A stretch of 64,000 nucleotides of DNA from Ascarosepion bandense (GCA_037127315.1 JBBBDQ010000230.1:116001-180000); one strand, 5' to 3'; shown: positions 42,465 to 52,345, numbered from the stretch's first letter. Numbers and translations are program-made. Notes: a model not told the origin generated them from the letters alone.

Positions 42465-42562
42465 AGTTTGGATGGCCGAACGGTTAGTGGGAAACTAAGA
42501 CTAAGAGTATCAAAGGTTATCCTTCATCCATGAAGGAAAACAGTGCATACAAAAAAAAAAAA
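42465..42562 (+). mobile_element. tRNA-like relic with A-rich tail
   Basis: GGATGGCCGAACGGTTAG resembles the box A region of Leu/Ser-type tRNAs. About 40 nt later AAAGGTTATCC is a poor box B. An A-run (42551-42564) follows. It may be an old tRNA-derived SINE; it is not a functional tRNA. Confidence 0.35.
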
Positions 42563-43060
42563 AACACAGTTAATGATGTCTTCTTAAGAGTACTTAGAAT
42601 ATGTAGTATTAAATAATTACATGAGTAAAACATACTGAAAATAGTTTAAACTCTTTCCGTATTTTAATTTATTTAATGCAAATAAAAAGCTTACAAAAGT
42701 CACAAAAACAAAAATGATTGAAGATAATTTATGTAAAACTTGTAACAAAAACAAGAAAACAAAAGAAATATAAGCAGCAACACAAAAGAGAATAAAACAG
42801 CTGTACACATGAAACAGGAATTTACAAAACAAGCTTATTAATGAAATATTTAAGGATTTAAATAAAATATTATAAGATCTGATAAAAAAATATCGGAACT
42901 TTTGTAATGGTGATGAAGCTGAAGTACAAAAGAGTGAAGTTGCTTAGCACACATCCAGTTTTTATAGTGGCTACCTGCTATCATTTCTAACAATATTTTC
43001 TTTTATAGCAACAATTCTGAAGAATTTTTTTTTCTTGGTGTTTCGACTAAATGAATTTAA
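42563..43060. other. No gene seen
   Basis: AT-rich sequence. The 71-codon minus ORF is Phe/Val-rich without motif. Confidence 0.45.
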
Positions 43061-43352
43061 GCGTGCTTGCGGTGCAGTTGATATCGACTTGGAATGACAA
43101 ATCAGGGAGCCGAGTTTGAATTCCAGTTGAATTCTTTGCATTCACTTACGCACAAATATCCGTGGGAAAGGTCACTTCCTTCCAGTTATGGGTTAGATAA
43201 TACGACAGATTAGGTTCCATAGCCTTGGCTGGCAACCAGTCTACCGCAGAATGCAATAGCAAACTACTGTGGGATAATCTGCCCAGTCAGTCATGTCTCG
43301 AAAGAGACCTGATCGCCTAAAGCGTGTATCACGTATGGCACTTAACTGACTA
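43061..43352 (+). mobile_element. tRNA-headed SINE, full length
   Basis: Complete copy: box A GGTGCAGTTGATATCG, box B GAGTTTGAATTCC, body blocks, a hairpin of the CATGTCTCGAAAGAGACcTG type and the terminal CACGTATGGCACTTAACTGA. A Jockey-type fragment begins about 20 bp downstream. Confidence 0.87.
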
Positions 43353-43373
43353 AAATGGTAAATAGTTTTCAAC

Positions 43374-43570
43374 GTTTTACTGGTGAAACAGCTACGCATA
43401 ACTGTAAGGTATTTTCCAGCAGTTTTTCACGCACTTCCACCAGTGAAATTCCCTTCAGATTTCTTGCGTCATTGGCAAATACAATTTTCAAAAATTTCAA
43501 TGCAACATAAACCGCCATCTTTTTTTTCACGGAACCCAGATCGTTTATTATCATTTTCCCTAATTTCTTC
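43374..43570 (+). mobile_element. Jockey/CR1-type LINE 3' fragment (J9), old
   Basis: GGTATTTTCCAGCAGTTTTT, CACGCACTTCCACCAGTGAA and AATTTCAATGCAACATAAAC align with the C-terminal codons of J1 (SNSFFPRTSRLWNS, FKCKVNRHL). A diverged tail piece at about 44095-44178 (TCTGCGTTCTTGTGTCATTA, GGGATGAAATGATAAGAAAA) probably belongs to it, split by later insertions. Confidence 0.6.
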
Positions 43571-43720
43571 TTACTATGAACTCTTGTGCAAATTAACCAG
43601 AACAAAACAAATAGTGTTTTCCTAGGATTTTTTGCACTTATCCCTGATCAGGTATACGACGTCTTTGGCGTTGATTTTCACTTCCGACAGAACTTTCCTT
43701 TACGGTTTGGACTGATGAAT

Positions 43721-43903
43721 CTAGTTTGGTTCTTTGCCTCTAATGACACTACTGACAGTTGAAAGGCTGAAACCAAATATATCCACAATCTTTCTGTAAT
43801 GGCTGCCAGTGTGTTCGTCGAACGTTACAATTTCGTACACTTCCTTGGAGTAATCCCTATCGCAGACAATGACCGTAGGACAACTAATGGACAGTTGAGA
43901 CAA
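43721..43903 (-). pseudogene. Tc1-like transposase N-terminal (HTH) fragment
   Basis: A 60-codon minus frame ends SKEVYEIVTFDEHTGSHYRK, IVDIFGFSLSTVSSVIRG. It fits the first helix-turn-helix of Tc1 transposases (G-S-YRKIAxxFGxSxSTVxxIIR), which binds the terminal inverted repeats. No catalytic part follows. The sequence sits between the two pieces of LINE fragment J9. Confidence 0.5.
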
Positions 43904-44264
43904 TAGTGTTTGATGCTGTCATGAATGAGGCTATATATTTCAAGGCAAAATGAATTTCATTATACACCCCGAAAGAGATTCCTATTACTGCACACCACTT
44001 CATATGACCTAAGCTGAAAAAATTGAAACATAAAAAATAGTACAACCTGTCACTCCAGTGGATCTCTATGGTGAAAGAAAGGAAACGAAAGCAGTCATTT
44101 CAATTAATTTTAATTCTTTTTCACTCCATATCGCTCATTCTGCGTTCTTGTGTCATTACTACCTTCGTTGGGATGAAATGATAAGAAAACAAATGAGGTA
44201 TCAACGTTGCTATATTTAACAGGTGTTGTAAAACATAATTTTAGAAAGCTAACATACCGACTTA

Positions 44265-44467
44265 ATCTTCATACATACATACATACATACATACATCTAT
44301 CTATCTATCTATCTCAGTCAGTTTATTTCTTTTCATCTGTTCATAAAACTATTTTTAATTTTTGATTGCCGTTTATTCCTATATATCAATCTACATATAA
44401 ATCTGTTTATGTTTAACTATTTCTCCATTTAGCTACTCCAGACTATTCTTATTCGTAATATCATTTA

Positions 44468-44529
<62 letters not shown>

Positions 44530-44594
44530 TTGTTTATCTATGATTTTTTAACTATTTATCTATCTAGCTACTGTAGGCTATTCTCAGTCGTGTA

Positions 44595-44662
<68 letters not shown>

Positions 44663-44727
44663 GTTTGTTTATCTATGATTTTTTAACTATTTATCTATCT
44701 AGCTACTGTAGGCTATTCTCAGTCGTG

Positions 44728-44783
<56 letters not shown>

Positions 44784-44857
44784 GATTTTTTAACTATTCA
44801 TCTATCTAGCTACTGTAGGCTATTCTCAGTCGTGTAATCTATCTATCTATCTATCGA

Positions 44858-44931
<74 letters not shown>

Positions 44932-44932
44932 T
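44265..44932. repeat. (TACA)n/(TATC)n array with about 120-bp higher-order unit, then (CT)n and (TA)n
   Basis: A spacer TATGATTTTTTAACTATT followed by ATCTATCTAGCTACTGTAGG and CTATTCTCAGTCGTGT separates TATC blocks three times (near 44541, 44671, 44784). It ends with (CT)n 44857-44881 and (TA)n 44882-44925. The same ensemble reappears shortened at 46246-46523. Confidence 0.9.
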
Positions 44933-44933
44933 A

Positions 44934-45402
44934 CAGGTTTCATTGAAAATGACAGACAAGCTATTATCATTAAGTTTTTATAAAATCTTTCATGTGTTTG
45001 TATAATGTTTTTCTTTTTCGAAACTCAAATTATATGAAAATTGTTCAAAACTTTTGTACATGGATATTGCGGGGAGAACAGTCTTTTAGACCTTTAGCTC
45101 TGAAGAGATTTTGTTTGAGAAATTCGGGGAGTTTTTGTTAATTTGTAATTTTCAAATTAGCGTAATGACTGGTGTAGAATTTCAATTTCGGTCTTTTTTT
45201 GCGATGAAGTTAAATTTCAAATATCTCTTCAGAACTGAAGGTCTAAAAAACCGTTGCCCATGCGATATCCATGTACAAAAATTTTGAACAATTCTTATAT
45301 AATTCGAGTTCCGAAAAGAAAAGAAAAAAATATATACGAACACATGAAAAATTATATAAAATCTTAAGGATAATAGCTTGTCTGTAAATTTAATGAAACG
45401 TG
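44934..45402. mobile_element. Palindromic MITE with long inverted arms, TA-flanked
   Basis: The left end CAGGTTTCATTGAAAATGAC and the inverse of the right end CACGTTTCATTAAATTTACA both continue AGACAAGCTATTAT and match for about 190 bp: TCATGTGTTTGTAT, GAAACTCAAATTATA, TTTTGTACATGGATAT, AGACCTT. TA lies at both edges. Internal unique part about 85 bp. No ORF. Tc1/mariner-type mobilisation is inferred. Confidence 0.82.
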
Positions 45403-45429
45403 TATAAAAGTGATTGTGATCTAAATACA

Positions 45430-45465
<36 letters not shown>
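45430..45465. repeat. (TA)n microsatellite
   Basis: About 17 TA units. Confidence 0.9.
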
Positions 45466-45466
<1 letters not shown>

Positions 45467-46079
45467 TGTGTTTTATCTGTGTATAAATGTGTGGCTATGT
45501 GGCGTGTGCGCATGCGCGCAGACTTCATTCGTTTAAAAAAACAGTTATTAACTTAGTTCTTTCGTAAAGTCAGTTTCAGTAAAACATACTTGTGAATAGC
45601 CGGTTGACTTGTATAACATTTGAAATATCGTGTCTCATCAGAATTGACAGTTCCTGTCCGCCCAAACGTTTTATTATTGTTCGCATTCCATTCGAAGCCT
45701 AACTCTTGTAGCTTCGTCACCCCATGATCGACTTTTTAAAATAGCTCATATCTCATTATTGATTGAGTGAAATAATTATGGAATGGCAGAAAATATGGAC
45801 AATAAACTATGATCTTTTCTTCTTTTACCGAGAAGCCAAGAAAAAGGCGACTTATTACCAGCGTGGACTCTGCAGACTGAAGTATAAACGTGACCAGCAT
45901 TAACTCAGAGTCACGTATAATCCAGGTCAATACTTATACCTAGCATCAGATATATTCATGCATATTATGTTCACTCACAGGCTCAAGTATAACAAAGGCA
46001 ATGTTCATTAGTAGACTCAAGTACAAAACTGATATTTGTCTAACTTTGGGCACAAGTATAAAACGGTTAATATTTACCG
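45466..46079. other. No gene seen
   Basis: Near 45890-46070, CTCAAGTATA/CTCAAGTACA motifs recur about every 40-60 bp (AGACTGAAGTATAAA, GGCTCAAGTATAACA, GACTCAAGTACAAAA, GGCACAAGTATAAAA), a faint tandem repeat. No coding sequence recognised. Confidence 0.45.
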
Positions 46080-46348
46080 TCTTCTTCTTCTTCTTCTTCT
46101 TGTTCTTCTTGTTCTTCTTCTTCTTCTTCTATGTGCCTTGTTTTTTCAGGACGTAGACGATCATGGTTTCCAATTCTCCCTATTGCTGGTGGCTCTTAGC
46201 ACGCTTCTTCCGTTTCAGCACGCAACCACGGTTCCCTCCCATTCACTGCGGTTTATTCCTATATATCAATCTATATATAAATCTATCTGTTTATGTTTAA
46301 CTATTTCTCCATTTAGCTACTCCAGAGTATTCTTAATCGTAAAATCCT

Positions 46349-46407
<59 letters not shown>

Positions 46408-46482
46408 GTTTGTTTATCTATGATTTTTAACTATTTATCTATCTAGCTACTGTAGGCTATTCTCAGTCGTGTACTCTATCTA

Positions 46483-46524
<42 letters not shown>

Positions 46525-46805
46525 CAGGTTTCATTGAAAATGACAGACAAGCTATGACACTACTGACATTTGAAAGACTATCAGTAGTGTCATTGATCTT
46601 TCAAATATGTTATTCGCTGCTTTCCCATGTCTGTTTTCCCTCTACCTGTTAGTATCAGGTTCTTCAGGCCCTCCTTCCTCATTGCATGTTCCAGAAACTT
46701 TAGCTGCCTTTTCCTGATGCTCAGTATTAATTTCAATTTTGTTTCCATCCTTCCCAAAAGCTCATAATTGTCACGTGTTCGATCCATGATATACGCAGCA
46801 CCCAA
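46080..46805 (-). mobile_element. RTE/BovB-like LINE, copy H, interrupted by duplicated microsatellite block
   Basis: 46080-46130 is the (TTC)n/(AAG)n tail and 46131-46245 the 3' end (ATGTGCCTTGTTTTTTCAGG, GACGATCATGG). After an insert, 46590-46805 continues upstream as a 71-codon frame with TRDNYELLGRMETKLKLI and RKRQLKFLEHAMRKEGLKN. Comparing with copy A shows the two parts are adjacent in the ORF. Confidence 0.85.
46246..46589. repeat. Block duplicated from the 44.3-44.96 kb array into RTE copy H
   Basis: TTTATTCCTATATATCAATC, AACTATTTCTCCATTTAGCT, a (TATC)n run, (CT)n, (TA)n and the first ~29 bp of the 44934 MITE follow the order of 44370-44962. The right edge (46555-46592) is a hairpin, TGACACTACTGA with its inverse TCAGTAGTGTCA. 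Confidence 0.8.
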
Positions 46806-46821
46806 GAGACAAAAAGAAGGA

Positions 46822-46998
46822 TAGTTTCCTTCGACCAGTAACTATATAAATCGATTTACAAAAACAAATTTTTTCAAAAGAAAACTTTAGCTGAATATGA
46901 TTGTCTAAGGCGTTATATACAGAATCACATTCAGCTAAAATTTTTTTTAAAAAATGTTTTGTAAATTGATTTATATAGTGACTTGTCGAAGAAAACTA
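46822..46998. mobile_element. Short palindromic MITE, TA-flanked
   Basis: Arms of about 78 bp with a ~20-bp loop. The left GTTTCCTTCGACCAGTAACT and the inverse right GTTTTCTTCGACAAGTCACT continue as ATATAAATC and TTTAGCTGAATGTGATT-like sequence. TA at both ends (46822-46823, 46997-46998). No ORF. Its RNA would fold into one long hairpin. Confidence 0.82.
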
Positions 46999-47313
46999 TT
47001 TTCTTTCTGTCTAGTTCATATTTAGCAAGTGTGAATAAATTTGAATTAGTTATAGAATTTTTAGTTAGAAGAAAAAAAAAGGAAATGTTGGCTTCCATCC
47101 GGAAGTGGAGCGTCTACCTTTGCTATTTGGAAAGATTCTAAATGACACAAAATTATTCTAAAACAATAAACCATATTTATGAAAATTTATAATCCATTAT
47201 AAATTTTGAAAAAAATCTGTATCTAATAATAGGTTCATTTTAGTCGATAAACTCAGACGTCATTTTTCCTCTGTAAATATATAATATGCTTTCACTTTTC
47301 ACGTAAACAATGA
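46999..47313. other. No gene seen
   Basis: AT-rich spacer. Confidence 0.45.
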
Positions 47314-47585
47314 GTCTAGATTACAACCTCATCACGTTAAAAAACCGGCGCCTGTACGCTCAACTGAAGTAAAACAACGTCGAGCCTGGTCACTACCTGG
47401 ATGGGTGATCACTTCGGAATACCAGGCATTGTAAGTTTGGACATGGAGATGATGTAATGGACACTCGCACGGAATTGTTAATCGGTAGAGATGAGGTCCA
47501 ATTCTCATTAGGTTCGTCTTATGTACAAGTATCTTGGAAAAGGCATGAATCAAACCTCACGTTGCTGCTTGGTTACTAATAGATG
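47314..47585 (+). mobile_element. 5S-rRNA plus tRNA chimeric SINE, copy 3
   Basis: The 5S-like head has CATCACGTTAAAAAACCGG, CAACGTCGAGCCTGGTCACT, ACCTGGATGGGTGATCACTT and CGGAATACCAGGCATTGTAA. The tRNA-like unit (47441-47513) has GATGATGTAATGGACACTCG, GAATTGTTAATCGGTAGAG and box B-like GAGGTCCAATTCTC. The central block is diverged (GTACAAGTATCTTGGAAAAG). It has the same module order as 26549-26822. Confidence 0.78.
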
Positions 47586-47794
47586 AAGACTATTCATTTA
47601 TTTTGAATTTCGGCCCCACTTTCCGTTTATTTTATATGGAGAAGTATTTCAACTTTCTTTCTCCTATTATTAAACCATCTTTAAAACAGATATACTGTGG
47701 TTAGCTTGACATACACGTGAGTAAATGAATCTAAGTCTATTTTGAATCCAAAGCTAGAATGTCATAGAATAAATTAATAGCTTAGTGTAAGGTT

Positions 47795-48068
47795 TCTTCT
47801 TCATCTTTCTTCTTCTTCTTCTTCTTCCTCCTCTTCTTCTTCTTCCTCTTCTTCTTCTTTCTCCTTCTTCATCCTTCTTCTTCTTCCTCTTCTTCTTCCT
47901 CTTCTTCCTTTTCTTCCTCCTCTCCTACTTCTTCCTCTTCTTTTTTCTCCTTCATCTTTCTTCTTCCTCCTCTTTTTATTCTTCTTCCTCTTCTTCTTCG
48001 TCTTCTTCTTCATCTTTCTTCTTCTTCTTCTTCTTCTTCGTCTTCTTCTTCTTCTTCATCTTTCTTCT
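47795..48068 (-). repeat. (TTC/TCC)n tract, expanded RTE tail
   Basis: About 270 bp of TTC, TCC and TTCTTCA units ending at CTCCTACTATAAGCTGTG, where a diverged RTE 3' end starts. Poly-Glu/Lys ORFs on minus are artefacts. Confidence 0.85.
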
Positions 48069-48655
48069 CCTACTATAAGCTGTGTTTTTCAAGACTGACG
48101 GGTGTCCACGATTTCCTGTCCTTTGTCGCTCTTAGTAAACTTTAATTTTTTCCTACCTCTCCTAAAACAACTATTTTTCCTATCGTTTACACAAGCTAAG
48201 TAACTAAACTAATAGGTCTACCGATTTTTTTCTGTGGAATTTTTGCTTTCTGTAGTTTTGCAGTGTGACATCTTATTTTCTATTTTCCACACTTGTAGTA
48301 ATTTAAATTCTTAAAAGGACAATTGTCTCCGAGATGTAACCTTCCACATCTTAAACATGGATTAATTTTTCTTTTTCTACATTTTTCTGTGGGTTAGGCA
48401 ATGCTTTCTTCTGTCGTATTTGTCTTCAGTATGTCCTGTCGATATCAATTTCTCCAAGCCCCCATTCCTCATCATATACCATAGAGATTTCTAAGAATAT
48501 GGTTATCGGTGCTTTTGATGTTAAGTCTAAGTGTCTTTTTCGCTTCGATGTTCTGTAAAACTTCGCCGTTGATCACTTATTCAGCCAATGTTTTACTCAG
48601 CTTAAAGTACCTTATTTCTGTTGCCTCATGGTTCATCACTGAATAGTACTTGAAA
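48069..48655 (-). mobile_element. RTE/BovB-like LINE, copy I (old, with insertion)
   Basis: CTGTCCTTTGTCGCTCTTAG near the 3' end and, after a foreign ~170-bp piece, TCAATTTCTCCAAGCCCCCA, GTTCTGTAAAACTTCGCCGT and CTGTTGCCTCATGGTTCATC match the complement of RTE C-terminal coding. Frames are lost. It is older than copies D and J. Confidence 0.6.
48235..48405. repeat. Dispersed repeat R4, copy 1, inside RTE copy I
   Basis: CAGTGTGACATCTTATTTTC, AATTCTTAAAAGGACAATTG, TCCGAGATGTAACCTTCCA and AAACATGGATTAATTTTTC match 52745-52875. Unclassified. Confidence 0.55.
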
Positions 48656-49037
48656 ACTGTGAGCTCTTGCGAAACTCTGGATATTTACCTAATTCCTCCT
48701 TCACTGCAAAGGTCAGTTTTTTATGTAGGGTTTCTCAGCTCATACACTCGATCGAATTTCCCCAGATCCCACATACGCGCGATCGGGCTTGTCTATTTCT
48801 CTCAACCGAGTCTTTGCCCGCAGAAGTACACTCGACTGCACGAAGTCAGAGCGTATGACATGTATGAGTTCTGGTAGAATTCTGAGTATTTACCCAAAGT
48901 TCTCACCCATGAAAAGAGTTTTCACACAAAGTAGTGCTAAAGGAAGAACGCGATCTGGTACATTCGACAACGTTCAAATTTTGTCCAACGCCACATAAGC
49001 AGCAGCAAGCACTATGCATGTTTTTTTTATCTCAGCC
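48656..49037. other. Unassigned, several short plus ORFs
   Basis: Three overlapping plus frames of 63-75 codons show no motif. Weak direct similarity between 48660-48720 and 48866-48930 (TCT..ATATTTACC) suggests a ~206-bp duplication. Confidence 0.35.
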
Positions 49038-49341
49038 GAGTCAGTCAGTCAGTGAAGTGCCAAAAGTGAAACACGCTTGGGTGATCATGTCTCGAAAGAT
49101 ACATGACTGACTGAGCTGAAGGTTATCCCGCAGTAGGTTGCCATTGCTTTCTGCGGTAGACTGGTTGCCAGCCAAGGCTATAGAACCCAATCTGTTCCTG
49201 TTATTTAACCCATAACTGGAAGTAAGAGACGGATTAATACCTTTCCCAAGGGTATTTGCGCGTAAGTGAATGCAAGGAATTCGAACTCGGCTCCCCGATT
49301 TCTCTTTCCGAGCCGATATCCACTGCACCACAACACACATC
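49038..49341 (-). mobile_element. tRNA-headed SINE, full length
   Basis: Tail CAGTCAGTCAGTGAAGTGCC, hairpin CATGTCTCGAAAGATACATG, GCTTTCTGCGGTAGACTGGT, CCTTTCCCAAGGGTATTTGC, then CCGAGCCGATATCCACTGCA at the tRNA head. The box B side is intact. Confidence 0.88.
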
Positions 49342-49590
49342 CGACCACACCAGGCGAGTCACACTTCCCCAAAAAAGCCTCGACTGAGTCGAACTCTCGG
49401 AGGCAGAGAGTCTGTCTTTCTCGGTAGACTGAGACTGATTGAATCACTCTCTACCCAAAGGCATAGATTCTCTGATAATTTCGTGATCGCGCGGAATTTT
49501 GTCGCTGAACTTCTTGTGAGTTCTTAATTTAAGGCGATTTATTTAGTTCTTTTGTGTTAGGAGAGTTTCTTATTTACCCTTTCTTACTTA
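49342..49590. other. Unassigned
   Basis: Mixed composition with CpGs (GATCGCGCGGAAT). The opposed 85- and 80-codon ORFs across the SINE edge are not convincing. Confidence 0.35.
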
Positions 49591-50457
49591 TGTGCTTCGT
49601 GGTGCAGTGAATGTCGGCCGGAACGACACATTCCAGTTGAATTCCTTGCATTCACTTACGTATAAATATTTTTTTTTTAATCATCTCACCCCAAGCAAGG
49701 CATTCCACTGCCACTATTGCGCATGGGGCTACATAGGCGAAGGTAAAGAGAAGGAGTGGTTAGACATAGGGAATGTCAGGAGGAAGGTGACAGATGAGTA
49801 AGGATAGCGAGGATGAGGGTTAGGCAGATGGGAAGAGTGCTTGATAGAATGGGAGCAGGTTAGTGTGTTAGGAGGTGTGTATTGACCTTACATTTAAACT
49901 CCTGGAGATTGTAGCCGTCGGGGAAGCAATCGTTTGGAAGAGAATTCCACAGTCGGGAAGTGCGAGGAAAGAAACTGTTGGAGTAGAAGTTATGGCTGCA
50001 TTTTATCGGTTTCACTGTAAAAGGGTGGGATCTAGTTGCTAATCTAGTATCTCGTGCAAATTCGTATTTAGGGGGCACCAGTGATCTAATTTCATCGGAG
50101 CAGAAGCCGTGGAAAGTATTTATAGAAGAGACACAGGGAAGCCACGTCGCGCCGGTGGGAGAGAGACTGCAGGCGGTCTGCCAAGTCGGTATCTATCACA
50201 TTACAGACCCTCCTCTGAACCTTATCGAGAAGCCCGAGGAGAACAGCAGGGGAAATATATTAATCCGTCCCTTCTAGCCAATTATGGGTTAAATAATAGG
50301 ACAGGTTGGGTTCTATAGCCTTAACTGGCAATCAGTCTACCGCAGAAGGCAATGGCAAACTACTCCGGGATAATCTACTGCCTACTCAGTCATGTCTCTT
50401 TTGAGACATGATCGCCCAAAGTGTGTATCACGTATGGCACTTAATTGACTAACTGAC
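49591..50457 (+). mobile_element. tRNA-headed SINE split by a LINE insertion
   Basis: 49591-49668 carries the head (TGTGCTTCGTGGTGCAGTGA) and ATTCACTTACGTATAAATAT. After the insert, 50253-50457 resumes with ATATTAATCCGTCCCTTCT, TATGGGTTAAATAATAGGAC and the tail CACGTATGGCACTTAATTGA. AAATAT lies on both sides of the insert. Confidence 0.87.
49669..50252 (-). mobile_element. Jockey/CR1-type LINE 3' fragment (J6) inserted in a SINE
   Basis: Minus strand, poly(A) complement at 49669-49679, then the J1-type tail in complement and coding sequence back to the LLGLLDKVQRR region. The 72-codon frame 49860-50078 keeps PPKYEFARDTRLATRSHPFT and SRLWNSLPNDCFPDGYNLQE. It is nearly identical to J1, so the insertion is young. 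Confidence 0.9.
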
Positions 50458-50458
50458 C

Positions 50459-51345
50459 TATTTACTCTACAACATCCTGTTTTTTTAATCATTTTTCATT
50501 TTCATAAATATCTTTATTTTTTTATTTCTTAATATTCACCCCTCCTCTTTCTGGTAAGTTTGCCACGTGCTGAACTTTGTATCTCTTTAGTTTTTTGGAC
50601 AAACACTTGTATTCCTTAAGTTTTTCTTTTCTAGCAGACATACTTGTATATTCAACGAATTCTATGTATGGCAAAAATGCAATACAGGACTTATAAGTTA
50701 TCTTTCTTCAGTAAATCTTTTCTTTAACTGAATCCGAGAGTTTTTGTGTTCCATTTTCTTCCCCTTCTTTCTTTCCTTCTTTCTGTCCGTTTTTTTTTTC
50801 ATTCTTATTCAACTTATATTTGCAAATACACTTCAGAAAGGTCCAGCTTCGAAACTTTTTTTCAACCGTATAATTTCAAAACAACTGGATTTAGTTACAG
50901 AATTAACTAACTGACTTATTTACTCTACAACATCCTGCTTTTTGAATTTTTTTCATTTTCATAAATATCTTTATGTTTTTATTTCTTAATATTCACCACT
51001 CCTCTTTCTGGTGAGTTTGCCACGAAATAGACTTTGTATCTCTTTAGTTTTTTGGACAAACACTTGTATTCCTTAAGGTTTCCTTTTCTAGTAGACATAC
51101 TTGTATATTCAACGAATTCTTTGTATGGTAAAAACGCAATACAAAACTCATAAATTATCTTTCTTGAGTAAATCTTTTCTTTTACTGAGTTCGAGAGATT
51201 TTGTGTTCCATTTTTTCCTTGTTTTCTTTCCTTCTTTCTGTCTGTTTTTTTTTCTTTCTTATTCAACCTGTATTTGCAAATACGCTTCAGAAAGATCCAG
51301 CTTCGAAACTTTTTATCAACCGCTTAATTTCAAAACATATCAACT
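50459..51345. repeat. Tandem duplication, unit about 458 bp
   Basis: 50459-50916 and 50917-51345 align throughout: TTTACTCTACAACATCCTG, TTCATAAATATCTTTAT, CCTCTTTCTGGT, GACAAACACTTGTATTCCTT, AGGTCCAGCTTCGAAAC. Differences are scattered. Neither unit codes for a recognised protein. Confidence 0.88.
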
Positions 51346-51394
51346 GGATGTAATTATATAATTCTAGATATTTGCTTAACCTGTCGAAAAGTTA

Positions 51395-51725
51395 GCACAA
51401 ACACGAATGCAATGTACATTAGTTACATTATTCGGACTATTGTCTTCATCTTTGTTGCCTCTTATACGATGTTTCAGCCGTTGTCCGCTTTGGCCTTCTT
51501 AGGCTGCTAAGAATATCGATCAGTACCGTTTATTATAATCACTTGAGTATATCATTCTCATTCCTTGCGTAGAGATGATATACCCCAATGATTGTAATAA
51601 AGAGTTCGGTTCGAAATTCCTAGCACCTGAAGAAAGCCGGAGCGTACAACGGCGGAAACATTGTAGAAATTGCAAAAAAGATGAGGACAATAGTCCGATT
51701 AATGTAAACACTGTAAATCCTACGT
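51395..51725. repeat. Large imperfect palindrome with hammerhead-like cores
   Basis: Arms of about 155 bp around a centre near 51565. The left AATGTACATTAGTTACATTA, then CGGACTATTGTCTTCATCTT, pairs with the right AAGATGAGGACAATAGTCCG, then ATTAATGTAAAC. The right arm has CTGAAGAAAGCCGGAGC, then ACGGCGGAAAC; the left arm has a related version in complement. GCCG/CGGC can form a stem II-like helix. It may be a palindromic DNA element or a Penelope-type terminal structure. Confidence 0.6.
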
Positions 51726-51747
51726 CATCTCAGAAATATAGACAAAT

Positions 51748-52073
51748 ACGAAATCGAGCATGTGTGTAATAATGAGGTTTTGAAAAGGATGGAAACGAAA
51801 AGGAAATTAATACCGAGCATCAGTAAGAGACAGCTAAAGTTCCTGGAACATGCAATGAGGAAGGAGGGTTTGGAGAACATGATACTAACAGGCCAGATAG
51901 AGGGAAAAAGAGAGAAGGTGAAGCAGTGGTTAACATATTTGAAAGACCTGATCAGGTAGATAACAGAATGGGGTTGCGTGGTGAAACAGGAGAAAGCATG
52001 CCAAGTGGCACCAGGGATAGGGAGACGTAAAAAACCCATCATCGGCTAGGTCATGATAGGACAAGGCACATAG
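51748..52073 (+). mobile_element. RTE/BovB-like LINE, copy J (3' fragment)
   Basis: An open 65-codon piece: NNEVLKRMETKRKLIPSISK, RQLKFLEHAMRKEGLENMIL and TGQIEGKREKVKQWLTYLKD. A stop follows LIR. Later blocks continue in changed frames to GGCACATAG. It is adjacent to the palindrome on its left. Confidence 0.87.
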
Positions 52074-52116
52074 AAGAAGAAGAAGAAGAAGAAGAAGAAG
52101 AAGAAGAAGAAGAAGA
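52074..52116 (+). repeat. (AAG)n tail of RTE copy J
   Basis: About 14 AAG units after the terminal TAG. Confidence 0.95.
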
Positions 52117-52149
52117 CCATTCTATTTTTTTTTCTTTACACTGGTAGTG

Positions 52150-52340
52150 ATGTAATTTGGAATGCTCAGTTTTTTTAATTACACCCTTTTTTTCAAGTCT
52201 GTCTATTTCTTCGTTGACATGAATCTTGGGTGTTCTGGGTACACTACGTTTCAGTTTAATCCCTGTTGTTGTTCTGTGTTTCATTTGAAATTTTTCTTTG
52301 ACTTTGGAGCATCAACCTATTTTGTCCGAGAGACCATCGG
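52150..52340 (-). pseudogene. Ty3/gypsy-like reverse transcriptase N-terminal scrap
   Basis: The minus frame ending near 52150 reads TTTGIKLKRSVPRTPKIHVN, EEIDRLEKKGVIKKTE. It resembles the entry to gypsy RT domains (P-R-x-P-x-x-L-x-x-x-V-x-x-E-L-x-R-L-x-x-x-G-V-I). The next block (P-T-x-W-V-S) is not kept. It is only about 45 residues, so this is tentative. The poly-Ser part downstream is the (AAG)n of RTE copy J. Confidence 0.45.
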
Positions 52341-52345
52341 AATTT

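Noticed and set aside
42465..42562. Functional tRNA gene
   Set aside because: Box B is poor and the acceptor stem does not pair; most likely a SINE relic.
44265..44932. CRISPR-like array of regular repeats and spacers
   Set aside because: The TATC tracts and the ~60-bp spacer are both repeated and the sequence is eukaryotic. It is a microsatellite with a higher-order unit.
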